A stretch of 64,000 bases of DNA from the NCBI RefSeq assembly GCF_002042965.1, contig NZ_MZNT01000015.1:1-64000 (forward strand), given 5' to 3'. The DNA comes from Paenibacillus sp. 32352 (GTDB lineage Bacteria; Bacillota; Bacilli; Paenibacillales; NBRC-103111). Positions 9,401-17,651 of this stretch are shown in pieces; the first letter of the stretch is position 1; every line of letters begins with the position of its first letter. Under the pieces are notes generated by a model, which saw only the letters and a program-made list of their open reading frames with translations, had not been told where the DNA came from and searched no databases. A program made the position numbers and the translations under genes.

Positions 9401-11031
9401 GTCAGCAATTCAACGCGAAGGCTTTGATCCGGCTGGCCGTACACGGTTGGACGAGGGCCAACCACAACGCGTGTGGAGAAGTGCTCCATCTCGCGGTCAC
9501 GGTCAATGGCAGGGTTCGTTACGACTGCAACGCTTTCTTTAATGAAATCCGGAATGTTCTGACGCTCCCAGTTGATGCATGCATGCGGGCCGTCGTGACC
9601 AAGTGAACGGATCGGCTCCGCGCCGGTTTCGGACATGGTCTCGATCATCTGAATGCCTTCACGGTCCCAACCGAATGCGCTGTACAGAGCGTCGGTAACG
9701 ACGGCATCCTCTTGAGAAGCAGCTTCTACCGCCGGCAGCGTATCCTTCAAATGCTTACGCATGCCCGTAAAGTCAATACGTTTGCTTGCGCGCTCGTATA
9801 CCAAGGATTGAACGCCGGAGTAAGGAATCACTTGAACATGCTCGCCTGGTGTCAGAACGACACCGACTTTTTCGCCTGGAGCGATCGGTTTTGGATCAGC
9901 CACCATTTCATCTACCGTGATAACCCCTTGCTCGGAGGAGAAGTACAGCGATGTTTCGCTCTCTACCATCCATACTGGACGAAGGCCGAGCGCATCTACG
10001 CTGAAAATACATTCATTATCGTAACGGGATACGATACCGGCAGGGCCTTGAGCAAAGTGACCCCAGATTTGGCGATAGTAAACATACAAGTCTTGCAATT
10101 CAGGACGGAATTGCTTCATTTCATTAATAATAGGAGGGAATACGATTTCCATCGCCTCAAACAAGCTGATGCCGAAGCGGTGGATAAAGGTCTCGATCGT
10201 ACGGTTCATGTCCTGGGAGTCGCTGCCGCTCTCAACAAGCTGCACGCCAACCATGTCTGCTTCGAGACGCATTTTTTTAACGGTATTGATTTCTCCGTTA
10301 TGGCCGAGCAGAGAGAACGGTTGAACACGGAAAAAGCTGGATTGAGTGTTTGTGGAATAACGGTTGTGACCGATCGTAACCTGGGCCGCAAAAAGCGGGT
10401 CGCGGGTATCGTTATAATATTTAGGAAGAATGCTGGCAGCACCCATCACTTTATAAGCGGCGGTTACATTGCTCAGTGTAGCGACATGAACGTGGTAGCG
10501 TGCTTCAATAGCTACATGCAGCTCGAACAAATGATCCGCTACGACGACTTCCTGCTTGTCACACATTGCAGCGATTTGCCAGAAGGTCGGCTCGTCATTG
10601 CGGCCGTTTTCCCCAAGGACGCTGCTATCTACTTGATTTTCTTGTTCCAATATAATAGAAACGTTAAATTGGGCAAACAGCTCGCGAATACCTTTTTGCA
10701 TGTCAGCCACGGAGATGTCCAGCTTGCGCGGAACAAAAATGTGGGCAACGGAAAAGCGGCCGTCGTAGGCAAGCTTGCCGTCAAGACCGGCGTCATTCAG
10801 CTTTTTCTCCCACAGAGCTCTAGGAATGTCGGTCAAAATACCGCAACCGTCTCCTTCGCCGTTAATAAATCCCGAACGATGTTCCATTTTGACAAGAGCT
10901 TCAATCGTCTTCCGAATGTTATCGCGGGATGGGAAACCGTCCTTTTCCACGATACAGATGATACCGCAGCTATCGTGCTCGGTACCTAGCAAATTCTGAA
11001 AACGGCCTTCATTGCGCATTACTTCATTCAT
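6481..11031 (-). CDS. gltB: glutamate synthase, large subunit
   Basis: Makes two glutamates from glutamine and 2-oxoglutarate. The N-terminal class II glutamine amidotransferase domain has Cys22 in HDSCGI, which becomes the N-terminal nucleophile after removal of a 21-residue propeptide. A central domain is followed by the FMN-binding synthase barrel (PGEGGHLPGSKV region), the 3Fe-4S cysteines in GCTTCRGCHLDTC, and a C-terminal GxGxG beta-helix. At 1516 aa it has the family's usual size (gltA in Bacillus naming). ATG 11031 is chosen because upstream frames begin only with a TTG lacking a ribosome site; the GGGAGGTG site is 26 bases away but a hairpin between them shortens this. No gltD small subunit is adjacent, which is unusual. 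Confidence 0.93.
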   Translation of the reverse strand: MNEVMRNEGRFQNLLGTEHDSCGIICIVEKDGFPSRDNIRKTIEALVKMEHRSGFINGEGDGCGILTDIPRALWEKKLNDAGLDGKLAYDGRFSVAHIFVPRKLDISVADMQKGIRELFAQFNVSIILEQENQVDSSVLGENGRNDEPTFWQIAAMCDKQEVVVADHLFELHVAIEARYHVHVATLSNVTAAYKVMGAASILPKYYNDTRDPLFAAQVTIGHNRYSTNTQSSFFRVQPFSLLGHNGEINTVKKMRLEADMVGVQLVESGSDSQDMNRTIETFIHRFGISLFEAMEIVFPPIINEMKQFRPELQDLYVYYRQIWGHFAQGPAGIVSRYDNECIFSVDALGLRPVWMVESETSLYFSSEQGVITVDEMVADPKPIAPGEKVGVVLTPGEHVQVIPYSGVQSLVYERASKRIDFTGMRKHLKDTLPAVEAASQEDAVVTDALYSAFGWDREGIQMIETMSETGAEPIRSLGHDGPHACINWERQNIPDFIKESVAVVTNPAIDRDREMEHFSTRVVVGPRPTVYGQPDQSLRVELLTPLVLEGSNGIDSLAELGQPSFEQLRAMFKAQGDQAVATLSLTFARGTSLKDALDQLAADAVTAVKNGAVLLILDDAAAHQNDRLFMDPHLSVSKVDIALRAEKLQFGDNLRRHTTVVLRSAAIRNLHDIAVACGLGVDIVSPYLLFATSAVKNGASAARKVYTALTKGLEKVISTIGTHELRGYTRFFSSIGLKPEVSDVLDIVNYLGSENAGTGFAELEKDAEARYNDFMNPKAKAARNFHFFQRMWKALGEAAAGTAPYSDYRDKLREEEKRNPISIRHVADFNYELAHKEGRKPLDPSQVDIGIGGHDLPMLISSMSFGSQNETAFRAYAEAGERLNMVTMNGEGGEIKDMLGRYKRTRGAQVASGRFGINVELANAVAFLEIKIGQGAKPGEGGHLPGSKVTAKIAAARNATIGSDLISPSNNHDIYSIEDLAQIISELKEASGRKAKINVKVPVVPGIGTIAVGVAKAGADVITLSGFDGGTGAARIHSLTHVGLPTEIGTKLAHVALIEAGLRHKVELWSDGGLKSGADVVKMMMLGANRCGFGSISMQAIGCTTCRGCHLDTCHVGIATQIDSMEEAEEKGLRRFVPRVFDTAVDSLVRLFGGMGQEIREIVAQLGFSSAQELVGRSDLLQQISCLDKIDLSDILRPAPLSFAAAHEAQLEAAAAVSSDIRIAAGAEGQEFFPDSLSFDAPISRRWSKVDAESRILGSRYSSHRVRDRFDGSYDQLPPVSLTLTDGSVPGNGLGAFNARGVDITVHGGAEDGVGKMSFGGKVAILKSQGSHGQFINGSVGKSFGYGAQKGLFLIQGNADTRACIRFSGADVVFGGEITSPLEDELGGLASRANLKGFAFEYMTNGRAVVLGDPGPWICAGMTGGVIYQRLNPEMGMDEAAIQRRIAKGAKVKIEKVGSQSIKDLNELLGAYRQELAASGQTEAAAKVDHLLANLETSFVRIAPVNLQADQSVATE

Positions 11032-11037
11032 TTTTGT

Positions 11038-11063
11038 GGTCAGCAGGCTGACCGTCACCTCCC
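11038..11063 (-). promoter_or_regulatory. gltB ribosome site and intervening hairpin
   Basis: Leftward, GGGAGGTG (11063-11056) is followed by GGTCAG-cctg-CTGACC (11053-11038) and then ACAAAA-ATG. Folded, the six-pair hairpin would bring the ribosome site to about ten bases from the start; unfolded it is 26 bases away. Confidence 0.5.
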
Positions 11064-11159
11064 AATAAAAGTATGCGAGTCCTAAATCGTCATCCAGCAA
11101 GGTTTGTTCATGTCACTGCGGCGATAAGAAAGCGGACAAACTCATCGATAAAAATACCG

Positions 11160-11182
11160 ATGAATAAATATACATTATTCAT
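11160..11182. promoter_or_regulatory. inverted repeat upstream of gltB
   Basis: ATGAATAA (11160-11167), seven bases, TTATTCAT (11175-11182): a perfect 8-bp dyad about 130 bases before the gltB start. Size and symmetry suit a LysR-type or similar operator (GltC acts on gltAB in B. subtilis), but no match to a defined site was established. The rest of 11101-11692 is AT-rich and shows no gene. Confidence 0.4.
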
Positions 11183-11692
11183 GCATAACCACATTCTGCT
11201 ACTGCTTACCGTAGGCGCTGCAAAGCGTTGATGTGCGAGGCTGCGAAAAAAATAAAGCTGCCTTCATCGACGAAATTAGCGCATATCGATACGGAAAACA
11301 TGCCAAAAACCTTATAAAATAGCCGATTTTCTTACAAAATAAAGTATTAATAGAATATCACGAAATTGCTGGTTGCACAATAGAACAATCAATGGAATGA
11401 TCGGATGAAAGCGCTATCTATTTTGCATAATTGGTGAATAAAGGCAAAAAAAGAGCGAAAACTGTCGAAATGCTAAAAACGAACGAATAATTAAGGAAGC
11501 GTATGTATAGTTCGGTTTTATCGCCAATATTTGTATCGTGGAAGCTTTCTTTACAAAAATTTTATTTTCTGAGCATGGTCAAGAGGAGGTACGCCATATC
11601 TAGGAAAAAAGGTTTTTATCAGCCTAATTAACGTTAGTTATTACCCGAACGATGCTTGAATATTTGAGAAAAAACGGGTCGGGTCAGATTAG

Positions 11693-11735
11693 TTTACAAA
11701 GAAGGACCGCTATTTTGGAAATAGGGGTCCTTCTC
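11693..11735 (-). terminator. terminator of hemL
   Basis: Read leftward: AGAAGGACC-c-CTATTT-cc-AAAATAG-c-GGTCCTTCT then TTGT. It lies 15 bases after the hemL stop; the T tract is modest. Confidence 0.8.
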
Positions 11736-11749
11736 TCTCTAATGTTCTA

Positions 11750-13102
11750 TTATAAGGTACGTTCGGCGGCCATTCTTGCAAAGGAATGTTCCGCGGCCCG
11801 GATCGTGTAGGCGATATCGTCTTCCGTATGGGCCGTGGTCATGAACCAAGCCTCATATTTGGATGGAGCGAGGCAAATGCCTTGCTCGAGCATCAGCCGG
11901 AAGAAGCGTGCGAACTGCTCGCCGTCCGTATCCTGCGCCTCATCGTAATTGGTAACCGGATGATCGCAGAAATGCGTGGACAGGGAGCCCCGGATGCGAT
12001 TGATCGTCAGCGCGACGCCGTGCTTGCCGGCGGCTTCAGCCAGGCCGGCCTCCAGCATGGCGGCCAGCTTATCGAGCCGGTCGTAGACTCCCGGCTCCTG
12101 CAATGCCTGCAGGCATGCGATGCCTGCGGAGATCGACGCAGGGTTGCCTGCCATCGTCCCGGCTTGGTAAGCCGGGCCTAAAGGCGCTACCTGCGCCATG
12201 ATGTCCTTACGGCCCCCGTAGGCTCCGATCGGCAGTCCCCCGCCGATGATTTTGCCCAGGGCCGTCAGGTCCGGCTCGATGGCTGCGAGGCTAGGGGCCT
12301 CCAGGCCATCGAACGTCTGCGCCGCGCCGTAATGGAAGCGGAACGCCGTGATGACCTCGTCATAGATGACGAGGGAACCGTTGTTCCTTGCCGCGGCGCA
12401 CAGCCCCTCGAGGAAGCCTGGCTTCGGCATCACCATGCCGAAGTTGCCGACGATCGGCTCCACCATTACCGCGGCTACGTCGTCACCCCAGCGCTCAAGC
12501 GCTGCCTGGAGCGCTTCGAGGTCGTTAAACGGAACGGTAATGACCTCGTTGGCAATGCTCATGGGAATGCCGGCGCTGTCCGGAATGCCGAGAGTGGACG
12601 GACCGCTTCCTGCCGCCACAAGCACCAGGTCAGAGTGGCCATGGTAACAGCCGGCGAATTTGATAATCTTGTTGCGTCCCGTGTAAGCTCTGGCGACACG
12701 GATCGTCGTCATAACCGCTTCGGTACCGGAGTTCACGAAGCGGACCTTATCGAGCGATGGGATGGCAGCTTTGATCATACGGGCGAACTCGATCTCGAGC
12801 TCTGTCGGTGTTCCGTATAAGGTGCCGTTCTCTGCCGCGCGGCAGATAGCCGCTGTAACATGAGGATGGGCATGGCCTAGAATAATCGGACCGTACGCCG
12901 CAAGGTAATCAATGTAGCGATTGCCGTCCTCGTCCCAGAAGTAAGCTCCTTGCCCCCGCTTCATAAATACGGGGGCTCCGCCGCCGACGGCCTTGAAGGA
13001 GCGGGAGGGGCTGTTCACGCCGCCTACGATATGTTCCAGAGCTTCTTTATACAATGCTTCGGAACGCGGTTTTGCGTTCGTTGTCAGATGGGGGGATGTC
13101 AT
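11750..13102 (-). CDS. hemL: glutamate-1-semialdehyde 2,1-aminomutase
   Basis: PLP enzyme converting glutamate-1-semialdehyde to 5-aminolevulinate in the C5 heme pathway. The 450-aa chain has the family's VGGVNSPSRSF start, NSGTEAVMTTIRVARAYTG, the DEVITAFR motif and the PLP lysine in ALGKIIGGG. The ATG at 13102 is used because AAGGAG sits eight bases before it; a longer frame to 13135 has no such site. The other hem genes are not nearby, so this may be one of two copies, as is common in Bacilli (hemL and gsaB). It ends at its own terminator. Confidence 0.94.
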   Translation of the reverse strand: MTSPHLTTNAKPRSEALYKEALEHIVGGVNSPSRSFKAVGGGAPVFMKRGQGAYFWDEDGNRYIDYLAAYGPIILGHAHPHVTAAICRAAENGTLYGTPTELEIEFARMIKAAIPSLDKVRFVNSGTEAVMTTIRVARAYTGRNKIIKFAGCYHGHSDLVLVAAGSGPSTLGIPDSAGIPMSIANEVITVPFNDLEALQAALERWGDDVAAVMVEPIVGNFGMVMPKPGFLEGLCAAARNNGSLVIYDEVITAFRFHYGAAQTFDGLEAPSLAAIEPDLTALGKIIGGGLPIGAYGGRKDIMAQVAPLGPAYQAGTMAGNPASISAGIACLQALQEPGVYDRLDKLAAMLEAGLAEAAGKHGVALTINRIRGSLSTHFCDHPVTNYDEAQDTDGEQFARFFRLMLEQGICLAPSKYEAWFMTTAHTEDDIAYTIRAAEHSFARMAAERTL

Positions 13103-13151
13103 GAGTGATACTCCTTTTATGTTTGTTTCGGTCAAGGAAAGAAGCTCCAGC

Positions 13152-13949
13152 TTAATGAAGCAAAAGTCCTTTGACCATAATGACGGCCTGTCCCTGGATA
13201 TGCACGCGGTTATCCGTGAGACGGAGCTTCAACACGCCGGTTCTTGCCGAGAGCTGAAGGGCCGTGAATTGTTTTTTATTCAGCTTTTCCTGCCAATAGG
13301 GAGCCAGTGCGCAGTGAGCCGATCCGGTAACCGGATCTTCATTAATGCCTAAGGAAGGGTAGAAGCAGCGGGAGACGAAATCATAGTCCGGATTATCGGA
13401 GCGGCACGTTACGATCAATCCTCGCGCAGGGATCTCCTTTAACAGCCGGAAATCCGGCTTAAGCTCGCGCAAGGCTTGTTCATGGTCCGCTTCGATCAAC
13501 ATATCCATCCGATTGCGGTAGACAGCCTGGGGTTTGAAACCGATCGCTTCCTCCAATTGGGGAGGGGCAGTGCAAGGAACGACCGGCTCTGCGGGAAAGT
13601 TCAGCTCGATTCCGCCATCCAGCCGTTTGGCAGTCAATAAGCCGCTCTTGGTATGGAAGCGAAGCTGCTCGATCCTGTAGGCTACTCCGCTCTCCCACAG
13701 CACTTTAGCGCTGGCCAGAGTCGCATGGCCGCATAGGTCGACCTCCTTTTCGGGGGTAAACCAACGCAGCTGGTAATTTCCGGAGCCTTCCATCGGACAG
13801 AGAAAGGCGGTCTCGGATAAGTTCATCTCAGCCGCGATCTTTTTAAGCCATGCATCGTCGGACGGGAATTCCTGAAGAATGCACACCGCTGCCGGATTTC
13901 CGGCAAAGGGGGTAGAGGTAAACGCATCGACTGTATAAATAGGAATCAT
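13152..13949 (-). CDS. PhzF-family isomerase/epimerase-like protein
   Basis: A 265-aa member of the PhzF family (diaminopimelate-epimerase-like double barrel). Seen: VDAFTSTPFAGNPAAV at the start, the general acid/base Glu46 in NLSETAF, VDLCGHATLAS, and the second-half motif EDPVTGSAH. The family catalyses isomerisations with unknown substrates in most bacteria. ATG 13949 has AAGGAG nine bases upstream; the in-frame ATG 13958 is next to that site and too close. It lies 49 bases before hemL on the same strand, so co-transcription is possible, with a promoter at 14011-14039. Confidence 0.9.
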   Translation of the reverse strand: MIPIYTVDAFTSTPFAGNPAAVCILQEFPSDDAWLKKIAAEMNLSETAFLCPMEGSGNYQLRWFTPEKEVDLCGHATLASAKVLWESGVAYRIEQLRFHTKSGLLTAKRLDGGIELNFPAEPVVPCTAPPQLEEAIGFKPQAVYRNRMDMLIEADHEQALRELKPDFRLLKEIPARGLIVTCRSDNPDYDFVSRCFYPSLGINEDPVTGSAHCALAPYWQEKLNKKQFTALQLSARTGVLKLRLTDNRVHIQGQAVIMVKGLLLH

Positions 13950-14010
13950 TCCGAACATCTCCTTAAACCATGATGGGAGTTACTGACTGCCGAGAAATAC
14001 CTATCTTTTC

Positions 14011-14039
14011 ATTATAGATAGTTTCAAAGCCAATGAAAA
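14011..14039 (-). promoter_or_regulatory. candidate promoter of the PhzF gene
   Basis: Leftward TTTTCA, 17 bases, perfect TATAAT (14016-14011), about 60 bases before the start at 13949. Confidence 0.5.
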
Positions 14040-14214
14040 CCTCAGCCGGTTTTCATATTCGGGACAAATCGCGCATTTTGAAGGAACTCAGGGAGGAAAT
14101 TGAACTTTTTCTATGCTATAGAGGGAGATAACGTCTATCGGCGCTCTTTCATAAAGGTATGATCGGCTAAAAAGGCTGCGGTACAATCAAATTGAAAGAG
14201 TTGGTGTTCATGCG

Positions 14215-14252
14215 GTAAAAAAAGGAACCGGAGGCAAGCCTCCAAAGTTCCT
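14215..14252 (-). terminator. terminator of the LCP gene
   Basis: Read leftward: GGAAC-ttt-GGAGGC-tt-GCCTCC-g-GTTCC followed by seven Ts. Confidence 0.92.
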
Positions 14253-14276
14253 CTGTTTGTACCATGCTGTGATGGG

Positions 14277-15368
14277 CTACTTATGAATGGCTCCGCTGCC
14301 TGGGGTACTGGACAATACGGCCGATCCGCTGCCGGTTTTGCTGCCGTTCGAACCGCTGCCGCTTTTTCCGTTGGAGGCGGGCACCTTGTCTGAAGCGGAA
14401 GGATCGCGGCCTTCCAATAAGGCTTTGACATAAGCCTGCAGTTTATCCTTGTTGACGGACAGTACCTCGGCACCGCCCACGCGCTTTTCGATTAACAGCT
14501 CGGAGGGAGGGATTTGCTGGCTGTTCATGCCTTCGGCCTTTGCTTCGTATCCGAGGGATCCGAGCTTCAGCATATCGGTTGTCGTCAAGTTGGTCTCGAT
14601 ATAAGGATCAATGCTGTTCAAAATTTTGGGAAGCTTGAGCAGCGACGAGGTGGTCTGCATCTTTTGAACGACGGCTTGAATAAATTTGCGCTGCCGCTCC
14701 GTCCGGGAGAAATCGCTCATGGCATCGTGGCGGAACCGGACGTATTGCAGAGCGGTTTTGCCGTTCAGATGCTGCATTCCCTTTTTCAAGTTAATATCGT
14801 ATTCATGGCCGTCCTCGGCATCGGAATATTTCATATCCTTTTCAACGTACAGATCAATTCCGTCAATAGCGTCCACCAGCGCAATGAAGCCTTTAAAATC
14901 GGTGTAAACATAGTATTGAATCGGGATTCCCATAAGATCGCTGACGGTTTTCATAGCCAGGTTAGGCCCGCCAAGCGCCAAAGCGGCGTTGATGCGGTCT
15001 TCGCCTTGACCGGGAATCTTCACATACGTATCTCTCAGAATAGAAAATAAGGAGGCCTTTTTCGTAACCGGATCGATGGAAGCGACCATCAGCGTATCCG
15101 ATCGCGGAATTTCATTTTTTTTCAGACCGCGGGAATCTCCACCGAGCAGCAGAACGTTGACTCTCTGCTTGCCTTCCCATTTGGGCGGGGTATACGTCTC
15201 GGACACCTTAGTCGTGCTCTTCGCCGTAATTCCGCTAAAAAGCTTGTCATTGTCCGGCTTCGATTGAATGTTGTTGGCAAAATGTAAAAATGCGTATGTA
15301 TAATATCCGACCCCTACGAAGAGCAGAAGCACTGTAGTGAGTAACGCCCATTTGATTTTCCTGGCCAT
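14277..15368 (-). CDS. LytR-CpsA-Psr family cell-wall glycopolymer transferase
   Basis: Members attach teichoic acid or other polymers from lipid carriers to peptidoglycan on the outer face of the membrane. The 363-aa protein has one N-terminal membrane helix (about res 7-30), then the LCP domain: LLLGGDSR, RSDTLMVASIDP, SILRDTYV with the phosphate-binding Arg, INAALALGG, and LQYVRFRHD. The C-terminus is a flexible Ser/Gly-rich tail. ATG 15368 follows GGAAGGATC. It is monocistronic, with a strong terminator at 14215. Confidence 0.92.
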   Translation of the reverse strand: MARKIKWALLTTVLLLFVGVGYYTYAFLHFANNIQSKPDNDKLFSGITAKSTTKVSETYTPPKWEGKQRVNVLLLGGDSRGLKKNEIPRSDTLMVASIDPVTKKASLFSILRDTYVKIPGQGEDRINAALALGGPNLAMKTVSDLMGIPIQYYVYTDFKGFIALVDAIDGIDLYVEKDMKYSDAEDGHEYDINLKKGMQHLNGKTALQYVRFRHDAMSDFSRTERQRKFIQAVVQKMQTTSSLLKLPKILNSIDPYIETNLTTTDMLKLGSLGYEAKAEGMNSQQIPPSELLIEKRVGGAEVLSVNKDKLQAYVKALLEGRDPSASDKVPASNGKSGSGSNGSKTGSGSAVLSSTPGSGAIHK

Positions 15369-15790
15369 CTGATCCTTCCTTTCCTTAAGTTGTCAGCCGC
15401 TTTTCCTTTGCATCGGGTTCGTGTATCATAACGTATAGGTTTTGACAATACAGCAGGAACATGCATGGAGGATACAGGAAAGCTTAGTGACGTCAAGATG
15501 TGTCGATCCAACGGGAAAAAAGTCCTGTTACTTTGTACTTACCACGCGAATCGCTATCATAAACGGATGAGACGAAATGATCGGAAAGACAGCGAAGCAA
15601 CCGCAAAACGGCTTGCGACCAAGAGTACGGTTAAGCACCTGGACATTGATAGTAATGGATTCGCGAGACAGGTGATGTTTCCATTATAATTTGATCGGTT
15701 TCGTCATAGCAAGTTTCGTCACATTCAGACATGCTTTGCAGCACCTGTATTAAGATAAGGATACACACCCGAACACCATCACCGAATACG
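15369..15790. other. intergenic region between divergent LCP and ABC genes
   Basis: About 420 bases with no credible gene. A TATAAT palindrome at 15685-15690 could serve either direction (leftward TTGCTA with an 18-base gap). Frames present lack ribosome sites. Confidence 0.45.
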
Positions 15791-15807
15791 GTCATCAGGA
15801 GGAAAAC

Positions 15808-16860
15808 ATGCACGCGATAGAAGTAAACAATCTTCGAAAAGACTTTAAAGTCCAGAAAAGCCGCGAAGGTCTAAAAGGGGCGGTTCAGGACTTGTTCCGC
15901 AGGGAATACAGCCAGGTCCGAGCTGTAAAGGACATCAGCTTCTCTATTCCCCAGGGAGAAATTTGCGGTTATATAGGCGAGAACGGCGCCGGTAAATCGA
16001 CAACGATCAAAATGCTGACAGGGATTCTGGTCCCGACAGCCGGGGATATCCGCGTGAACGGGTACATTCCGTACCAGGAACGGGAAAAGTTCGTGCGCGG
16101 CATCGGCGTCGTGTTCGGACAACGCAGCCAGCTGTGGTGGGATATCGGTGTCATTGAATCGTTCCAATTGTTAAAAAAGGTATACCGCGTCTCGGAGTCG
16201 GACTTCAAGCAGCGACTGGATGAGCTCGTTGAGCGTCTCCAGCTGTCGGAGCTGTTGGCCCGTCCGGTCCGCAAGCTCAGCCTGGGGCAGCGGATGCGCT
16301 GTGAGCTGGCGGCCTCGCTGCTGCATAATCCTAAGATTCTGTTTCTGGACGAACCGACGATCGGTCTCGATATTATGGTCAAGACGGAAATCCGCGAGTT
16401 TTTGAAGCAGATGAACCAGCGTTACGAAACGACGATTTTGTTGACGACGCATGATCTTCAGGATATTGAAGCGCTGTGCTCCCGAGTCATTATGCTCGAT
16501 GACGGCAATATCATCTACGATGGCGGCCTGGAGGAGCTCAAGGCAACCTGGGGGAAAGGCAAGGAAGTCATCCTTCAGTTTACCGATCCGGTATCCCTCG
16601 AGCAGCTTGGCGAGCTGACCCGAGGGCTTGAGGTGGAATGGACGCTCGAGAGCAGCCGGAACGCCAAGGTATGGATTCCTCTGGAAAAAGCCAACGTGTC
16701 CGAGGTGCTGAGCCGTATTGTCGGTGTGATGAGTATTGATGACATCAAGATCGTAGAGACGAATACCGATGATATCGTGCGAGAAATTTATAAGTCCGGC
16801 TCGGCTGAAGCCAAGACCGTTCCAGCGGCGGCGGAGCAGGGAGTGAACGTTCATGCTTAA
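15808..16860 (+). CDS. ABC-2 exporter ATP-binding protein
   Basis: ATPase of a three-gene ABC-2 transporter. The 350-aa protein has Walker A GENGAGKST (about res 58-66), the Q-loop VFGQRSQLWWD, signature LSLGQRMRCELAASLL, Walker B ILFLDEPT and switch His in TTHD. The C-terminal 110 residues form the extra domain typical of drug/polysaccharide exporters. ATG 15808 has AGGAGG five bases upstream. Its last eight bases overlap the first permease gene, so translation is coupled. The substrate cannot be read from the sequence; similar trios are annotated as daunorubicin-like or YbhFSR-like exporters. Confidence 0.9.
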   Translation: MHAIEVNNLRKDFKVQKSREGLKGAVQDLFRREYSQVRAVKDISFSIPQGEICGYIGENGAGKSTTIKMLTGILVPTAGDIRVNGYIPYQEREKFVRGIGVVFGQRSQLWWDIGVIESFQLLKKVYRVSESDFKQRLDELVERLQLSELLARPVRKLSLGQRMRCELAASLLHNPKILFLDEPTIGLDIMVKTEIREFLKQMNQRYETTILLTTHDLQDIEALCSRVIMLDDGNIIYDGGLEELKATWGKGKEVILQFTDPVSLEQLGELTRGLEVEWTLESSRNAKVWIPLEKANVSEVLSRIVGVMSIDDIKIVETNTDDIVREIYKSGSAEAKTVPAAAEQGVNVHA

Positions 16861-17647
16861 TGCTTATCTGGATATGATCCGCATCCGTTTTTTAATGATG
16901 CTTGCTTATCGTGTTAACTATTACAGCGGTATTATCATTTATGCCCTAAATATTGGCGCCTATTATTTTCTGTGGAAGGCCATTTATGGAGCCAGCGAAT
17001 CCTTAGGCGGCATGACCGTAGCCCAAATGACGACCTATGTGGCCGTATCCTGGATGGCCCGCGCGTTTTATTTCAACAATCTGGACCGGGAGATTGCCAA
17101 TGAAATCAAGGACGGCAGCGTAGCTATCCAATTTATCCGCCCTTATAACTATATTATTGTAAAAATGATGCAGGGCTTGGGCGAAGGCGTATTTCGTTTG
17201 CTGTTGTTCTCCACGCCGGGGATGGTTATTGTTTCGTTCTTATTTCCGGTTAGTCTGCCTACGGATCCCGGAGTGTGGGGAATCTTCCTGCTCATGCTGT
17301 TTATGAGCTTTTTAATCAATTCGCAGATCAATATTATTACCGGACTGTTCGCGTTCTTTCTTGAAAATAATGAGGGCATGATGCGCATGAAGCGGGTTGC
17401 CGTCGATCTTTTCTCCGGGCTAGTCGTTCCGGTTTCGTTCTTCCCGGGGTGGGCGGAAGGGCTGTTGAAGCTGCTGCCTTTTCAAGCAATTACTTATTTG
17501 CCCGGAGCCGTGTTCACAGGCAAAGTAACCGGTAGTGCCGTATATGAAGTGCTGGGCGTACAGCTTTTGTGGTTTGTGCTGCTCATCGTGCCTCTGGTTA
17601 TTTTATGGCGCGGGGCGCGGGCACGGCTGTTCGTGCAGGGAGGTTGA
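16853..17647 (+). CDS. ABC-2 family permease, first subunit
   Basis: A 264-aa protein with about six membrane helices and no enzymatic motif, of the DUF990/ABC-2 type. It starts inside the ATPase gene and ends four bases before the second permease start. The pair would make a heterodimeric membrane channel with the ATPase at 15808. Confidence 0.87.
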   Translation: MLNAYLDMIRIRFLMMLAYRVNYYSGIIIYALNIGAYYFLWKAIYGASESLGGMTVAQMTTYVAVSWMARAFYFNNLDREIANEIKDGSVAIQFIRPYNYIIVKMMQGLGEGVFRLLLFSTPGMVIVSFLFPVSLPTDPGVWGIFLLMLFMSFLINSQINIITGLFAFFLENNEGMMRMKRVAVDLFSGLVVPVSFFPGWAEGLLKLLPFQAITYLPGAVFTGKVTGSAVYEVLGVQLLWFVLLIVPLVILWRGARARLFVQGG

Positions 17648-17651
17648 GACG

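Noticed and set aside
11578..11630. AGAGGAGG ribosome-like site in the gap between hemL and gltB
   Set aside because: It is followed by no usable start codon and only a short frame ending within about 15 codons.
15465..15689. 74-codon frame upstream of the ABC-2 operon
   Set aside because: No ribosome site and a random-looking, basic composition in a promoter region.
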